DNA of 64,000 nucleotides from Pseudidiomarina sp. CB1. Its GTDB lineage: Bacteria > Pseudomonadota > Gammaproteobacteria > Enterobacterales > Alteromonadaceae. Position 1 is the first letter of the stretch, and each line of letters opens with the position of its first letter. Shown here piece by piece: positions 28,197 to 37,898 of this stretch. A model generated the notes under the pieces. The model did not search any database. It worked only from the letters and a program-made list of their open reading frames with translations, and was not told where the DNA came from. The stretch is from positions 310,001-374,000 of the forward strand of contig NZ_JANTPU010000001.1 of assembly GCF_024752025.1 (NCBI RefSeq), read 5' to 3'. The translations under genes and the position numbers were made by a program.

Positions 28197-29563
28197 ACAA
28201 CAAGCAACATAACGATGGCGGTGGTCACCACCGCCAAAATGACATTCAAAGCCACACCTTCTCGGGCCATTTCTCGCACTGTAATACGCTCCGACGAAAA
28301 GACAATAGAATTGGGTGGTGTGGCAACTGGCATGCAAAATGCTGTGCTGCAGGCTATGGTCGCTGGAATCATCAGTAGCGCAGGAGGTAACTCAAGCGCC
28401 ACCGCAGCGGCCGCCATAATCGGCATGAGCAGGGTTGCGGTAGCTGTATTCGAAGTAACTTCTGTGAGAAACGATACACTCAAGGTTAAGCAAAATACCA
28501 GCAGTGCCACAGGCAGGACACCCAAGCCAGTAAGAGCATCGCCAATACGCGCGCTCAAACCACTGCTAATGAATCCTTGAGCTAAGGCTATCCCGCCAGC
28601 GAATAATAAGAGAATTCCCCAAGGAATTGAAACAGCTGCGTTCCAAGTTAGGAGCGGCTGGCCTTCGCGATCACGCAGAATGAACATCGTTAAAACGCCA
28701 GCAATGGCCACGGTTGCATCACCGACATAGTTGAGTCCAGTTAAGCCGGTCCAGCCGCCGAATGGCGTGGTTCGGGTTACCCAAAGTACAACCACAATAG
28801 CGAACACGAGCAACACCCGTCGTTCGGCCGAGCGCATTGGGCCCGGTGGTGCGATGTTGAGCTGAATAGTGTCGTCGATATTGCGGGCTAACCACCATGC
28901 CATAAGTGGCAGTGACACTGCGACAAAAGGTACACCGATCGACATCCACTCGGTAAAACTAAATGCTTGACCTGTTGTGGTTTCGTACACCGAGGCAAAA
29001 ATTAAATTTGGCGGAGTGCCCACTAAGGTGGCGATACCGCCAACGGAAGCAGAATAAGCGAGACCTAAGAGCAGGGCACGTTGGAAAGGCGCATTGTCAC
29101 AAGCATCGGCAAGAGCTAAGGCGACGGGCAATAAGGCTAGGACCGCCGCTGTGTTCGAGATCCACATGGATAACAGCGCCGTAGCTAACATAAAGGCAAA
29201 TAACATGCGTTTACCGTGACCATTACCGATGGTATGCACCAAGCTTAGAGCTAAGCGTCGATGCACGCCACTGAGTTCGACTGCTTTCGCCAGCATAAAT
29301 GCGGCCATAAAGAGCCAAATAATCGGGTTGCCAAGGGCAGCGGACACTTCATTAAGAGGCGTGATACCGCCTAACGGTAACAATAAAAAAGGTAGTAACG
29401 ACGTCACCGGAAGCGGCAGTGCTTCGCTGATCCACCACCAAGCAATCCAGACTGTAGCGGCAAAGGTCCACGCGGCTGGATGGGCAAAGTCAAACAACCA
29501 TTGCACGATAAAATACGAGCCAATGGCGGCTAATGGAGCTAAGAGTAAGTGCCATTTCTGCAT
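28193..29563 (-). CDS. DASS family sodium/anion symporter
   Basis: A 456-residue SLC13/DASS transporter with about 11-12 hydrophobic segments. It carries the two SNT-type Na+ sites, MWISNTAAVLALLPVAL in the first half and LTEVTSNTATATLLMPI in the second, and the family signature VATPPNSIVFSS near the C-terminus. Substrates in the family include dicarboxylates, citrate and sulfate; the sequence does not decide between them. Convergent with the MBL gene (4-base stop overlap). Confidence 0.92.
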   Translation of the reverse strand: MQKWHLLLAPLAAIGSYFIVQWLFDFAHPAAWTFAATVWIAWWWISEALPLPVTSLLPFLLLPLGGITPLNEVSAALGNPIIWLFMAAFMLAKAVELSGVHRRLALSLVHTIGNGHGKRMLFAFMLATALLSMWISNTAAVLALLPVALALADACDNAPFQRALLLGLAYSASVGGIATLVGTPPNLIFASVYETTTGQAFSFTEWMSIGVPFVAVSLPLMAWWLARNIDDTIQLNIAPPGPMRSAERRVLLVFAIVVVLWVTRTTPFGGWTGLTGLNYVGDATVAIAGVLTMFILRDREGQPLLTWNAAVSIPWGILLLFAGGIALAQGFISSGLSARIGDALTGLGVLPVALLVFCLTLSVSFLTEVTSNTATATLLMPIMAAAAVALELPPALLMIPATIACSTAFCMPVATPPNSIVFSSERITVREMAREGVALNVILAVVTTAIVMLLVV

Positions 29564-29634
29564 GTTATTGTCTTATTTGAAATTTAGTTCTATACAACAT
29601 AGGGTAAAAGAACAATAAACAAAAGGAGTAGGTT

Positions 29635-31656
29635 ATGACAGAGCGCAGGAAGTGGAATTCTGCAATTTTGGTACCGGTGTTTTTTCCGGCAGTAGCGGTC
29701 ATTGCATTACTCGTCATTGGTACGCTTGCAAATCCAGAGCTTGCTGGTGAGGTTTTTAGCGATGTGCTTGCGTGGATAACAGCCGACTTTGGTTGGTTTT
29801 ACATGCTCGCAGTGGCTATCTTTTTGGTTTTTATTGTCAGTGTTGCGGTGTCCAAATGGGGCCGTATTAAACTAGGACCAGACCATGCAGAGCCGGAATA
29901 TAGCTTCCCTGCGTGGTTCGCCATGTTGTTCTCGGCGGGTTATGGTATCGCCTTGCTATTCTTTGGTGTGGCTGAACCAGTGCTGCACTACTCTAGTCCG
30001 CCTGTTGGGGCTGCGGAAACGGTGGATTCAGCCAAACAGGCGATGCAAATCGCCTATTTTCACTGGGGCTTCCATATTTGGGCGATTTACGGTTTAGTTG
30101 GACTCGTACTCGCCTACTTCTCGTTCCGTCACGGTCTACCCCTGTCAATGCGCTCGACGCTTTATCCAATCATTGGTGAAAAAATCCACGGTCCAGCAGG
30201 GCATGCGGTTGATACCTTTGCCATTTTGGGCACCATGTTCGGTATTGCCACGACCCTTGGGTTATCCGTCATTCAAATCAATGCCGGCTTAAATTACTTA
30301 TGGCCAGAAATACCAGTCGGGACTACAGTGCAAATTATCGCTATTGCGGTGATTACCGTGTTTGCCATTCTATCGGTGGTGGCTGGCCTTGATAAAGGTA
30401 TTAAACGTCTGTCGTATGTGAACATGGTGTTGGTGTTGTTCATCCTATTGTTTGTGTTCTTTGCAGGGCCAACGGTACATATTTTGGAGACTTACCTACA
30501 GAATACCGGCGCCTACCTGAATAACATCGTCGAGCGAACCTTTAATTTACAGGCTTATTCGCGCAGCGACTGGATTGGCAACTGGACCTTATTTATTTTT
30601 GGCTGGACCATTGCGTGGGCCCCATTTGTTGGCTTGTTTATTGCAAAAATCAGCCGTGGCCGGACGATTCGCCAATTTGTCTTTGGCGTTATGTTTGTGC
30701 CGACCTTGTTCACTTTCTTCTGGTTTAGTGTGTTTGGTGATACCGCATTAAATCTGATCATGAACGAGGGCTACTCGACGCTAATTAGTGACGTGCAGAA
30801 CGACGAAGCTATTGCCTTGTTCAAGCTCTATGAGCGGTTACCACTCACCAGTATTTTGAGTTTCGCGACGGTTGTTTTGATTGTCACCTTTTTTGTAACG
30901 TCGTCGGATTCGGGCTCGCTGGTTATCGATTCGTTGGCTTCCGGTGGTCGCACCGATACGCCAGTATGGCAGCGTATTTTTTGGGCCAGCTCTGAGGGCA
31001 TCGTGGCAGGTGTGTTGCTGCTGGCAGGTGGCTTGGGTGCGCTGCAAACCGCATCGATTACCAGTGCGTTACCCTTTGCAGTGATCATTTTGATTTCCGC
31101 ATTTGGCATGTGGCGGGCGTTAGTCATTGAAGGGCACCAATATGCTAGTTTGAAAAGCGCGATGCGTACGCATCGGCGAGGGGTGCATGCAGGTCCAAGT
31201 TATTGGAAGAAGCGTTTAGCTGGGGTGGTTGATTTTCCACAGCAGCAAGAAGTTAGAGAATTTATCGAGCATACCGTCATCGAATGTTTGAACGACGTCG
31301 CTAAAGAGCTTAAAGAGCATGGTTGGGAGACCGAAGCAACGTTCGATAGCGAACATGTCCGTTCAGTGTTCACCGTACGCAAAGAAGGCGAAGTAGAGTT
31401 TGACTATGAGGTTCGTCTGCGCGCGTATCAGCGACCTGATTTTGCCGTGGTGAATGCGAAGAACTCGGATAAAAAGTATTACCGTGCTGAGGTGTTCTTG
31501 CGTCAAGGTGGTCAAGCTTATGACCTTTATGGCTATGAACCTGGCGATATCATTAACGATGTGATTAACCAGTTTGAGAACTACCTGCAGTTCATGCACA
31601 TCTCACCAGGAAGCCTGCCGTGGGATCTCGAGCAACATGATGACGACCTCAAGTAG
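29635..31656 (+). CDS. BCCT family betaine/choline/carnitine transporter
   Basis: A 673-residue secondary transporter with 12 helices (to about residue 505) and a large cytoplasmic C-terminal domain of about 165 residues, as in BetT and other osmosensing members. The substrate-site helix is visible as FGWTIAWAPFVGLFIAKISRGRTIRQF. Likely imports choline or glycine betaine for salt adaptation, consistent with a marine host. No bet genes lie in the window. The ribosome site AGGAG precedes the ATG. Confidence 0.92.
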   Translation: MTERRKWNSAILVPVFFPAVAVIALLVIGTLANPELAGEVFSDVLAWITADFGWFYMLAVAIFLVFIVSVAVSKWGRIKLGPDHAEPEYSFPAWFAMLFSAGYGIALLFFGVAEPVLHYSSPPVGAAETVDSAKQAMQIAYFHWGFHIWAIYGLVGLVLAYFSFRHGLPLSMRSTLYPIIGEKIHGPAGHAVDTFAILGTMFGIATTLGLSVIQINAGLNYLWPEIPVGTTVQIIAIAVITVFAILSVVAGLDKGIKRLSYVNMVLVLFILLFVFFAGPTVHILETYLQNTGAYLNNIVERTFNLQAYSRSDWIGNWTLFIFGWTIAWAPFVGLFIAKISRGRTIRQFVFGVMFVPTLFTFFWFSVFGDTALNLIMNEGYSTLISDVQNDEAIALFKLYERLPLTSILSFATVVLIVTFFVTSSDSGSLVIDSLASGGRTDTPVWQRIFWASSEGIVAGVLLLAGGLGALQTASITSALPFAVIILISAFGMWRALVIEGHQYASLKSAMRTHRRGVHAGPSYWKKRLAGVVDFPQQQEVREFIEHTVIECLNDVAKELKEHGWETEATFDSEHVRSVFTVRKEGEVEFDYEVRLRAYQRPDFAVVNAKNSDKKYYRAEVFLRQGGQAYDLYGYEPGDIINDVINQFENYLQFMHISPGSLPWDLEQHDDDLK

Positions 31657-31665
31657 TTGAGGTCG
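31644..31665. terminator. Hairpin between convergent genes
   Basis: Nine-base perfect arms CGACCTCAA and TTGAGGTCG with loop GTAG straddle the stop of the BCCT gene and end just before the stop of the GGDEF-EAL gene. No clear T-run follows, so terminator function is likely but not proven. Confidence 0.5.
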
Positions 31666-34600
31666 CTAATCTAAGTCTTTGAGTAATTCAGCCAGTGGTT
31701 TGGGCTTGGCAAAATAATAGCCTTGCCCATAACCACAGCCCATTTCTGTTAAACGAATCGCTTGCTCAACGGTTTCGATACCCTCAGCGACGACATCCAT
31801 ATTCAATTGCCGCGCCATGGCTAAGATACCGCGAACGATCGCTTCGTCGCTCGACTTACTGACAATGTCTTGAATAAACGCACGGTCGATTTTGAGCTTA
31901 TTCACAGGAAGTTTTTTCAGGTAACTCAAACTAGAAAAGCCAGTACCAAAGTCATCAATCGACATTGCTACACCAGCGTTACGGAAACGCTCAATAAGTT
32001 TTATGGCGTGGTTACTGTCGTCCATTAAGATACTTTCAGTTAATTCCAGCTCAAGGTTTTCATTTTTTAGCTTATGAGCTTTGATGGATTCGATGATTTG
32101 CTCGAAAAAGTTAGCACGACTAAATTGTAGCGCTGATAAATTCACCGAAACGCTCATGTGTTCGCGCTTCTCCAGTAACAGTTTCAGGTCCTGACAGGCT
32201 TGTTCGATGGCCCATTCACTGGCCGGAATAATTTGACCCGTTGCTTCGGCCATCGGAATAAATTTATCAGGAGGGACGAAGCTACCATCATCCAACTGCC
32301 AGCGCATTAAAGCCTCGGCACCGACAATTGCGCCGCTTTGCAGGTCAATGATGGGTTGGTAATACAGGGCTAATTTTTCATTATCAATGGCTTGCTGGAA
32401 ACGGTTCCGTAAATGCACATCAACACGCTGACTATGCTCCTCAGAACGTTTATAGAAGTGCAAGTGATTACGACCTTGCCGTTTCGCAAACGTCATTGCT
32501 GTGTCGGCGTGCTGAATCAAGTCGACCGCTGATTGCCCTTCGGCACTCTTACAAGCCACGCCGATGCTTGCGGTGAGGTAAAGCTTCTGTTGCCTAATTT
32601 GATAGGGTTCAGCGAGCTCTGCCAACAGCTCTTCGCCCATGGTTTCGATAGACTGTAACGAGGCATCTGATATTGCGACGACGAATTCGTCACCACCAAA
32701 ACGGGCGACAAAGTTAGGCGTGTTGATGGCTTTTTCTAAGCGTTTAGCAACTTGCTTGAGGACCTCATCGCCAGCGGCCAGTCCCATTGCTTCATTAATC
32801 GGCTTAAAGCCATCAAGATCAATAAATAATACGGCCCATTGGCAATTGTCTTTCGTCGTCTCAGCGGCTTGCAACACCTTGGCAAACCGTGCTTCAAAAG
32901 CATGCCGATTATAAAGTTTGGTAAGTGCATCATGCTCAGCTTGGAACGCCAATTGTTGTTTGTGCGCCATGCGTTCAGTGATGTCTTGATGAATGCCGAT
33001 GAAATGAGTAATTTTACCCTCAGTATCGGCAACCGGGGCGAGCTGTAGTTCATCCCAAAATGCGGTGCCGTCTTTGCGATAATGCATAACCTCAACGGCA
33101 CATTCGCGGCGCTCTTTTAATGCGCAACGCACTTTCTTAATGATTTCTGGGTCAGTTTTTGGTCCGACTAAGAAGTCACATGACTTACCGACGATTTCGT
33201 TTGCGCTGTAACCTGACATCTTTTGAAAGGCGTCATTGGTATAAATAATAGGGCTGTTATCTTCACTCGCGTCGGAGATAACAATGCCATTCGTGCTCAC
33301 GTTGATGCTGCGTTCAAGAATATGGAGCTGTTCGTCTTTCGCTCGAGATTTAGATACATCTTTAGCGATACCAAATACACCGGTGATGTGACCGTTAATG
33401 TTAATCGGCAAGTTGGTTATTTGTAGGTAGATCATTTGCGCTTGATTATTAAAAACCGTAAGCGGGTACTGGCGCGGTTCACCTTGTAAGGTACGTTGAA
33501 AGTTTTCTTCAGCTTTACTGCGTTCCGCTGGATGGACAAAGGCACTAAAATGGTTGCCTACTACAGAGTTCATCTCGGCATCTAAAATACGTAGTACCGA
33601 ATCGTTAACGCTCGTCATAATGCCATCTGTGTCGAGCGAAAATACCGCGTCTGGGTGGTAGGCAAATAACGAACGGTACTGCTGCTCATTAAGCTGCATC
33701 TGCACTTGCTGCTCGTGCAAGCGAGATTGAGTCTTCCGTAACCGATGACTGTGTTTGCGTAAAATACGGTTTTGCTGCGCTAGCGCCAAAAATGCGATGG
33801 AGAACATGAAGCCCAGTAGGGCAAGTGTCATGCGTAGGTTGGATGCGGTGACGAGATCGTCGAACGCATACAAACTCACCGAAAGTGCGAGTGGGGCACC
33901 ATTTGGGATCGTTAGTTGCGCTTGCGCAATAGATAGCTCGATGCGACTAAAAGGCTTGTTGTCGTCAAAACTTAAAACCCGTTCGTCATTAAGTGCGGCG
34001 TAAATCTTAAGATAATCAGGTAATAGACGTGTTTCTGGGCTAATGAGCTTCATGAGGTCGAACACCACCAGCATGTAATAACGCTGTTCAGCCTGCTGCC
34101 CGGCGGGCACCAAAAGTAAGCCTAAAGGTTCTTTATTCAGTTTAAATTCATCTTCAGGAATATACATGGTTGTCGCGTCAGGATCGGAGCCAAGCCAAGC
34201 TTGCACGGCAGGATGGTTGACGTGCTCAAGATAATCACGATTACCGTTGCGATGTTGTTGCCATTGCGGTACGCCCCGCTGATCAATAATGTGTATGCCC
34301 AAATAATGTGGAATATCACGCAAATAGGTCGACGCATCAAAACGGGCAAAATCGGAAGTAGGTGAAACTTGCAATTCGGCCCAGCGTTCACGCAGTCGGT
34401 TGAGGACCTGTAGATTTACTTGGATGGTCTGCTGGCGCACCTTGGCGACTTTTTGCACGGTGTCAATGGCTTCGGCGCGAATTTCTTTGATCTGCGCGTA
34501 ACTGAGATAAAACCAAATGGAGCAAATCGTCATAACGAAGACAAACGTCACCCACGCTGCTGGATTGCGATTAAGATCAAATAACAATATACGGTGATTG

Positions 34601-35169
34601 CTTGCCAGTAGAAGTGACACGCCAATTAAAAACATACTCAGCGCAGCTAGGCTGGTAACCGGCGGATGTGGCCCGAGAAAAGCAAAGCCGTCTTCAAAAA
34701 AGTGCAGGCCGATTGCTGCGCTGGCTAACAAAATCAAAAAGACCGCGAAGGCCCGCATCCAGCGACGCTGGATTTTTTGTCTTGGGCTCAGTAGTAAGGT
34801 GACGCCAAGTAACAAGAACGTGAGCGCAACGGGGGGATAGAAATAGGCATCGATGGCGTGCAAAAATTCAAGATAGAAAATGGAGGTCAGTGAAAGGTTC
34901 ACCACCAAGCTATGCAATGCGGCAAGAATGACGACGATAGCAAAGGCAACTTGAATCTTGCGTTTTTTTGCAGCGAGGCCAAATAGCGAAAACGCTACCG
35001 CAATGGCAACGACGCCAGAGGTACTCGAGATCACACGCTCAAAAGCACTCGCTGGGTTGGCATAACTGTTGAGCAAAAGGCCTAACAAGCCAAACATAAA
35101 AGTGGCGCTGATCGTGACAAATAATGTGACGTTCACTAGCGTTAACGCAAGACTACGACGATAGATCAT
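31666..35169 (-). CDS. Membrane PAS-PAS-GGDEF-EAL cyclic-di-GMP protein
   Basis: A 1167-residue inner-membrane sensor. About seven N-terminal helices (to residue 230) are followed by a periplasmic region of about 200 residues, one more helix near 450-470, PAS domains starting near 500 and 625, a GGDEF domain with intact FGGDEF near residue 825 and an EAL domain near 950. EAL catalytic motifs (GAEALMRW, ELTES, SIDDFGTGFS, KIDRAF, VVAEGIE) are complete. The RxxD inhibitory site before GGDEF is replaced by NTPN. Both synthase and phosphodiesterase activity are possible. It stands alone, with no response regulator nearby. Confidence 0.92.
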   Translation of the reverse strand: MIYRRSLALTLVNVTLFVTISATFMFGLLGLLLNSYANPASAFERVISSTSGVVAIAVAFSLFGLAAKKRKIQVAFAIVVILAALHSLVVNLSLTSIFYLEFLHAIDAYFYPPVALTFLLLGVTLLLSPRQKIQRRWMRAFAVFLILLASAAIGLHFFEDGFAFLGPHPPVTSLAALSMFLIGVSLLLASNHRILLFDLNRNPAAWVTFVFVMTICSIWFYLSYAQIKEIRAEAIDTVQKVAKVRQQTIQVNLQVLNRLRERWAELQVSPTSDFARFDASTYLRDIPHYLGIHIIDQRGVPQWQQHRNGNRDYLEHVNHPAVQAWLGSDPDATTMYIPEDEFKLNKEPLGLLLVPAGQQAEQRYYMLVVFDLMKLISPETRLLPDYLKIYAALNDERVLSFDDNKPFSRIELSIAQAQLTIPNGAPLALSVSLYAFDDLVTASNLRMTLALLGFMFSIAFLALAQQNRILRKHSHRLRKTQSRLHEQQVQMQLNEQQYRSLFAYHPDAVFSLDTDGIMTSVNDSVLRILDAEMNSVVGNHFSAFVHPAERSKAEENFQRTLQGEPRQYPLTVFNNQAQMIYLQITNLPININGHITGVFGIAKDVSKSRAKDEQLHILERSINVSTNGIVISDASEDNSPIIYTNDAFQKMSGYSANEIVGKSCDFLVGPKTDPEIIKKVRCALKERRECAVEVMHYRKDGTAFWDELQLAPVADTEGKITHFIGIHQDITERMAHKQQLAFQAEHDALTKLYNRHAFEARFAKVLQAAETTKDNCQWAVLFIDLDGFKPINEAMGLAAGDEVLKQVAKRLEKAINTPNFVARFGGDEFVVAISDASLQSIETMGEELLAELAEPYQIRQQKLYLTASIGVACKSAEGQSAVDLIQHADTAMTFAKRQGRNHLHFYKRSEEHSQRVDVHLRNRFQQAIDNEKLALYYQPIIDLQSGAIVGAEALMRWQLDDGSFVPPDKFIPMAEATGQIIPASEWAIEQACQDLKLLLEKREHMSVSVNLSALQFSRANFFEQIIESIKAHKLKNENLELELTESILMDDSNHAIKLIERFRNAGVAMSIDDFGTGFSSLSYLKKLPVNKLKIDRAFIQDIVSKSSDEAIVRGILAMARQLNMDVVAEGIETVEQAIRLTEMGCGYGQGYYFAKPKPLAELLKDLD

Positions 35170-35239
35170 GTTTTTTTGTTATTTTTTTGAGAACTGCATG
35201 ATAAACCTAACTGCAATATGAGCTAATTCATAGCTGAGG

Positions 35240-35728
35240 TCAATGCTTACTCTTTACATTACGTAGCATCAGGTAGCGATCCTCACCGGCACCTAAATAA
35301 TCTGTTTCCGTCGTGTGCACGACAAAGCCTTGCTGTTCATAGAGCTTTACTGCTGCTGTATTGGCAGGAGAGACACTTAACCATAACTGTGAAAAGCCGA
35401 GTTGCTCGACACGGTTTAACCAGTGCTGGAGAAGTTGTTTACCTAAACCCATGCCGCGGTAGCTTTGATCCACAAGTAATGACATTAACCACAGCTGTTG
35501 GGGATTTTGTCCCGGTGCGCCTAGGCAATAGCCTGCAAGGGACGTTTGGTGGGCTGATTTGACCTTAATCACTTGCAGTAAATCGGGCCACTGATGAATG
35601 GCTTGATAAAAAAGCGGGGCAGGGTAGCCATCGTGAGGGTAATAACTGACTTCTAAATGGCACAGCGCGGCAACATCATCTGGTGTCGCCGCGCTCAAAG
35701 ATGATGACGCTGAGGGCTTAGTTGTCAC
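35240..35728 (-). CDS. GNAT family N-acetyltransferase
   Basis: A 162-residue acetyltransferase with the acetyl-CoA loop LVDQSYRGMGLGKQLLQHW and the later LWLSVSPANTAAVKLYEQQGF strand-helix typical of RimI-like GNAT proteins. The start is a GTG that lies inside the last codons of the yceI-like gene (11-base overlap), suggesting coupled translation. The substrate is unknown. Confidence 0.87.
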   Translation of the reverse strand: MTTKPSASSSLSAATPDDVAALCHLEVSYYPHDGYPAPLFYQAIHQWPDLLQVIKVKSAHQTSLAGYCLGAPGQNPQQLWLMSLLVDQSYRGMGLGKQLLQHWLNRVEQLGFSQLWLSVSPANTAAVKLYEQQGFVVHTTETDYLGAGEDRYLMLRNVKSKH

Positions 35729-36302
35729 GGTGGAACTGCACCGTGAATGTTACTGGAATAACGTGGTCAATGGCCTGTAAGCCAGCAATTTCTTGCAGCT
35801 TGTTAATGCCTGCAACTAACTTAAACTCGCCGGCATTAATCAGCACCGGTTGAGATGTCGTCGCAACAACATGGTCAGCATCTAATTTGGTTACCTGTAA
35901 CGCTGCATCTACTTCAAAAGCTTCACCAGCAATAAATACTTTCATTGGAACAACTACAGGTAAGGTGCCGGTGGCTGTTTCAATGTCATAGATCTCGGTC
36001 GGAATTGTCGCTGTTGCTGTGACCGAGGCGTATTCATCGGCATTGAATAAATGCTCTAACATGCGCTCATTGCGAATCGGTATCGCCGTGTCGATGCTTG
36101 CCACCGGTATTGTCACTTGCAACTCACCGTCATTCATTTCGCCGGACAGTTTGGTAAAGCGGTGAATTTCGGCAATAGTGTCATTTTTGACAGAAACGAA
36201 ATGTAGGGTCGAGCGTTCGCTATCAAGTGTCCAGTCCGCAGCAAAAGCCGACGTACTCAGCAGCGTCGCCGCCGCAGCAGTTGTTAGGAGTGACTTCAAC
36301 AT
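35718..36302 (-). CDS. YceI family periplasmic protein
   Basis: A 194-residue exported lipocalin-like protein of the YceI family, known to bind isoprenoid-type lipids. The ATG at 36302 follows an excellent GGAGG ribosome site and begins a signal peptide (KSLLTTAAAATLLSTSAFA); the upstream in-frame extension is rejected. The mature part starts ADWTLDSERSTLHFVSVKN, the family hallmark, and ends with AIDHVIPVTFTVQF. Divergent from the fasciclin gene. Confidence 0.92.
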   Translation of the reverse strand: MLKSLLTTAAAATLLSTSAFAADWTLDSERSTLHFVSVKNDTIAEIHRFTKLSGEMNDGELQVTIPVASIDTAIPIRNERMLEHLFNADEYASVTATATIPTEIYDIETATGTLPVVVPMKVFIAGEAFEVDAALQVTKLDADHVVATTSQPVLINAGEFKLVAGINKLQEIAGLQAIDHVIPVTFTVQFHRDN

Positions 36303-36463
36303 AAAACCTCCGTTAGCAATTAATGTAGTAGGTAATACTAGCATATCCCATTGATTGATCACTTGTATTTGTGGGGTGTCACCACCTTTACAAAAAAATA
36401 TCGTATAAAAATTAATCCTTTTCCGAGTCCATCTCCGTACAACTCCACGACGCCAAGAATTTT

Positions 36464-36500
36464 CAAATAGCGAATAGCAAACAACGAATAGCAAACAACG
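36464..36500. repeat. Dispersed repeat (copy 2)
   Basis: Two tandem units of CGAATAGCAAACAACG (starting at 36471 and 36485, the second overlapping the first) preceded by CAAATAG. Same core as the repeats at 12.6 and 56.1 kb. It lies in the 231-base divergent spacer between the yceI-like gene and the fasciclin gene, which otherwise shows no evident gene. Confidence 0.65.
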
Positions 36501-36533
36501 CTTTTCGTTTCTTTCACAGCAAGGAGTTCCATA

Positions 36534-37046
36534 ATGTTAAACGTAGCTTCATCAATTAAATGGCTTGCCGGTGCTTTATTAGTAGCAGCAGTATCAACCA
36601 CAGCGGTTGCTCATAATCATGGCAAGAAACAGGACATCGTCGACATCGCTGCTAGCGATGGCCAGTTCTCAACTTTAGTGACAGCCGTTAAAGCGGCGGG
36701 CTTAGTTGATACCTTGAAAGGTGACGGTCCTTTCACTGTGTTCGCACCGACCAACGATGCTTTTGCAGCGCTACCGGAGGGTACTTTGGATAGCTTGCTG
36801 AAGCCGGAAAATAAAGACCAGCTGGTTGCTGTGCTCACCTATCATGTATTGGGTGACAAAGTTCCTAGTTCAGCCATCGCGGGTAAAAAATTATCAACCG
36901 CGACCGTGCAAGGTGAAGAAGTTGCCATTGACGCAACTGATGGTGTTCAAGTTGGCGGCGCTAGTGTTGTCAAAGCTGACATCATGGCAAGCAACGGCGT
37001 CATTCATGTCATTGATGCGGTGATCTTGCCGCCGTCAATGCGGTAA
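36534..37046 (+). CDS. Exported fasciclin (FAS1) domain protein
   Basis: A 170-residue secreted protein with a signal peptide (to about AVSTTAVA) followed by one FAS1 domain. H1 and H2 signatures are [19 protein letters not shown] and [17 protein letters not shown]1 proteins in bacteria are linked to adhesion or extracellular matrix. AAGGAG lies nine bases before the ATG. A strong rho-independent terminator follows 32 bases after the stop. Confidence 0.93.
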   Translation: MLNVASSIKWLAGALLVAAVSTTAVAHNHGKKQDIVDIAASDGQFSTLVTAVKAAGLVDTLKGDGPFTVFAPTNDAFAALPEGTLDSLLKPENKDQLVAVLTYHVLGDKVPSSAIAGKKLSTATVQGEEVAIDATDGVQVGGASVVKADIMASNGVIHVIDAVILPPSMR

Positions 37047-37078
37047 CCTGTTGTTCTCCCTAAGTAGGTAAGTTGTAG

Positions 37079-37101
37079 GCCCCGCTTTGCGGGGCTTTTT
37101 T
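37079..37101 (+). terminator. Rho-independent terminator after fasciclin gene
   Basis: GCCCCGC-TTT-GCGGGGC, a perfect seven-base G+C stem with a three-base loop, is followed directly by six T residues. Confidence 0.9.
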
Positions 37102-37106
37102 ATGGT

Positions 37107-37189
37107 TTGTCGACAATCCATTGCTCTTGGTCATTGAAATTAGCTCATAAACCCATTAAAATGCGCTTCTCATTTGGAAACTGTCGACA
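37107..37189. promoter_or_regulatory. Twin TGTCGACA sites before the prp operon
   Basis: The palindrome TTGTCGACAA at 37107-37116 and the related CTGTCGACAT at 37181-37190 share TGTCGACA and are 74 bases apart, between the fasciclin terminator and the GntR start. They look like operators for the FCD-type GntR protein encoded immediately downstream. Confidence 0.55.
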
Positions 37190-37196
37190 TATCTGT

Positions 37197-37898
37197 ATGA
37201 CTGAGCATCCTAGTTTACTACGCCAAGCGATCACTGCATCAGACCGCGTGCTGTATGAAATACAACGTGCCATCGTCGAGGGTACGATTCCCGCAGGCAG
37301 TAAAATTAGTGAGCCTGAGCTTGCTCGCCGTTTTGACGTTAGTCGTGCGCCACTGCGCGAGGCGCTAGCACGACTCGAAAGGTGTCATCTGATTGAGCGT
37401 ATTCCGAATGCCGGCGCGCGCGTGGTAACGCTAACTCCCCAAGGTCTCATTTCGCTCTACCAAATTCGTGAAGAACTTGAAGGTTTGGCCTGTCGCTTAG
37501 CTGCTGAGCAAATGCCCGAGACTGAAATTGACGAGCTCGCCGGATTACTCGATCAGCACCTAACTACTCAGCGGGTCCGCGAGGGTGAGAGCTACTATCA
37601 AGAAGCGGGTGATCTCGACTTTCATTACCGTGTCATTTTAGGCAGTAAAAATCCCTACCTGATTAATATGCTTTGTGATGAGTTGTATTACTTAGTGCGC
37701 ATGTACCGCGTGCAAATGGGCATGAATGGGCCACGTGTATCGCGTGCCTTCGATGAGCACAAAGCTATTTTAAACGCCATCGCTAACCGCGATGGCGAAC
37801 TTGCCGATTTATTGATGCGTCGGCACATTGCGGCTTCGCGCCGCAATATTGAAAAACAGTTAAACGAATTGCAACCAGCCAAAAAGGAACCCGCATGA
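37197..37898 (+). CDS. GntR/FCD transcriptional regulator of the propionate operon
   Basis: A 233-residue FadR-subfamily regulator: an N-terminal winged helix ([25 protein letters not shown]) and a C-terminal all-helical FCD ligand domain with the metal/ligand residues Asp-His (DLDFHYRVI) and two later His ([17 protein letters not shown]). The start at 37197 is the Met beginning [11 protein letters not shown]. It is the first gene of the methylcitrate operon (ATGA overlap with prpB) and probably represses it, in place of the sigma-54 PrpR of enterobacteria. Confidence 0.88.
   Translation: MTEHPSLLRQAITASDRVLYEIQRAIVEGTIPAGSKISEPELARRFDVSRAPLREALARLERCHLIERIPNAGARVVTLTPQGLISLYQIREELEGLACRLAAEQMPETEIDELAGLLDQHLTTQRVREGESYYQEAGDLDFHYRVILGSKNPYLINMLCDELYYLVRMYRVQMGMNGPRVSRAFDEHKAILNAIANRDGELADLLMRRHIAASRRNIEKQLNELQPAKKEPA

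Noticed and set aside
36303-36533. An extended YceI protein starting at 36494
   Set aside because: The ATG at 36302 has a strong GGAGG and starts the signal peptide; the upstream part includes the dispersed repeat.
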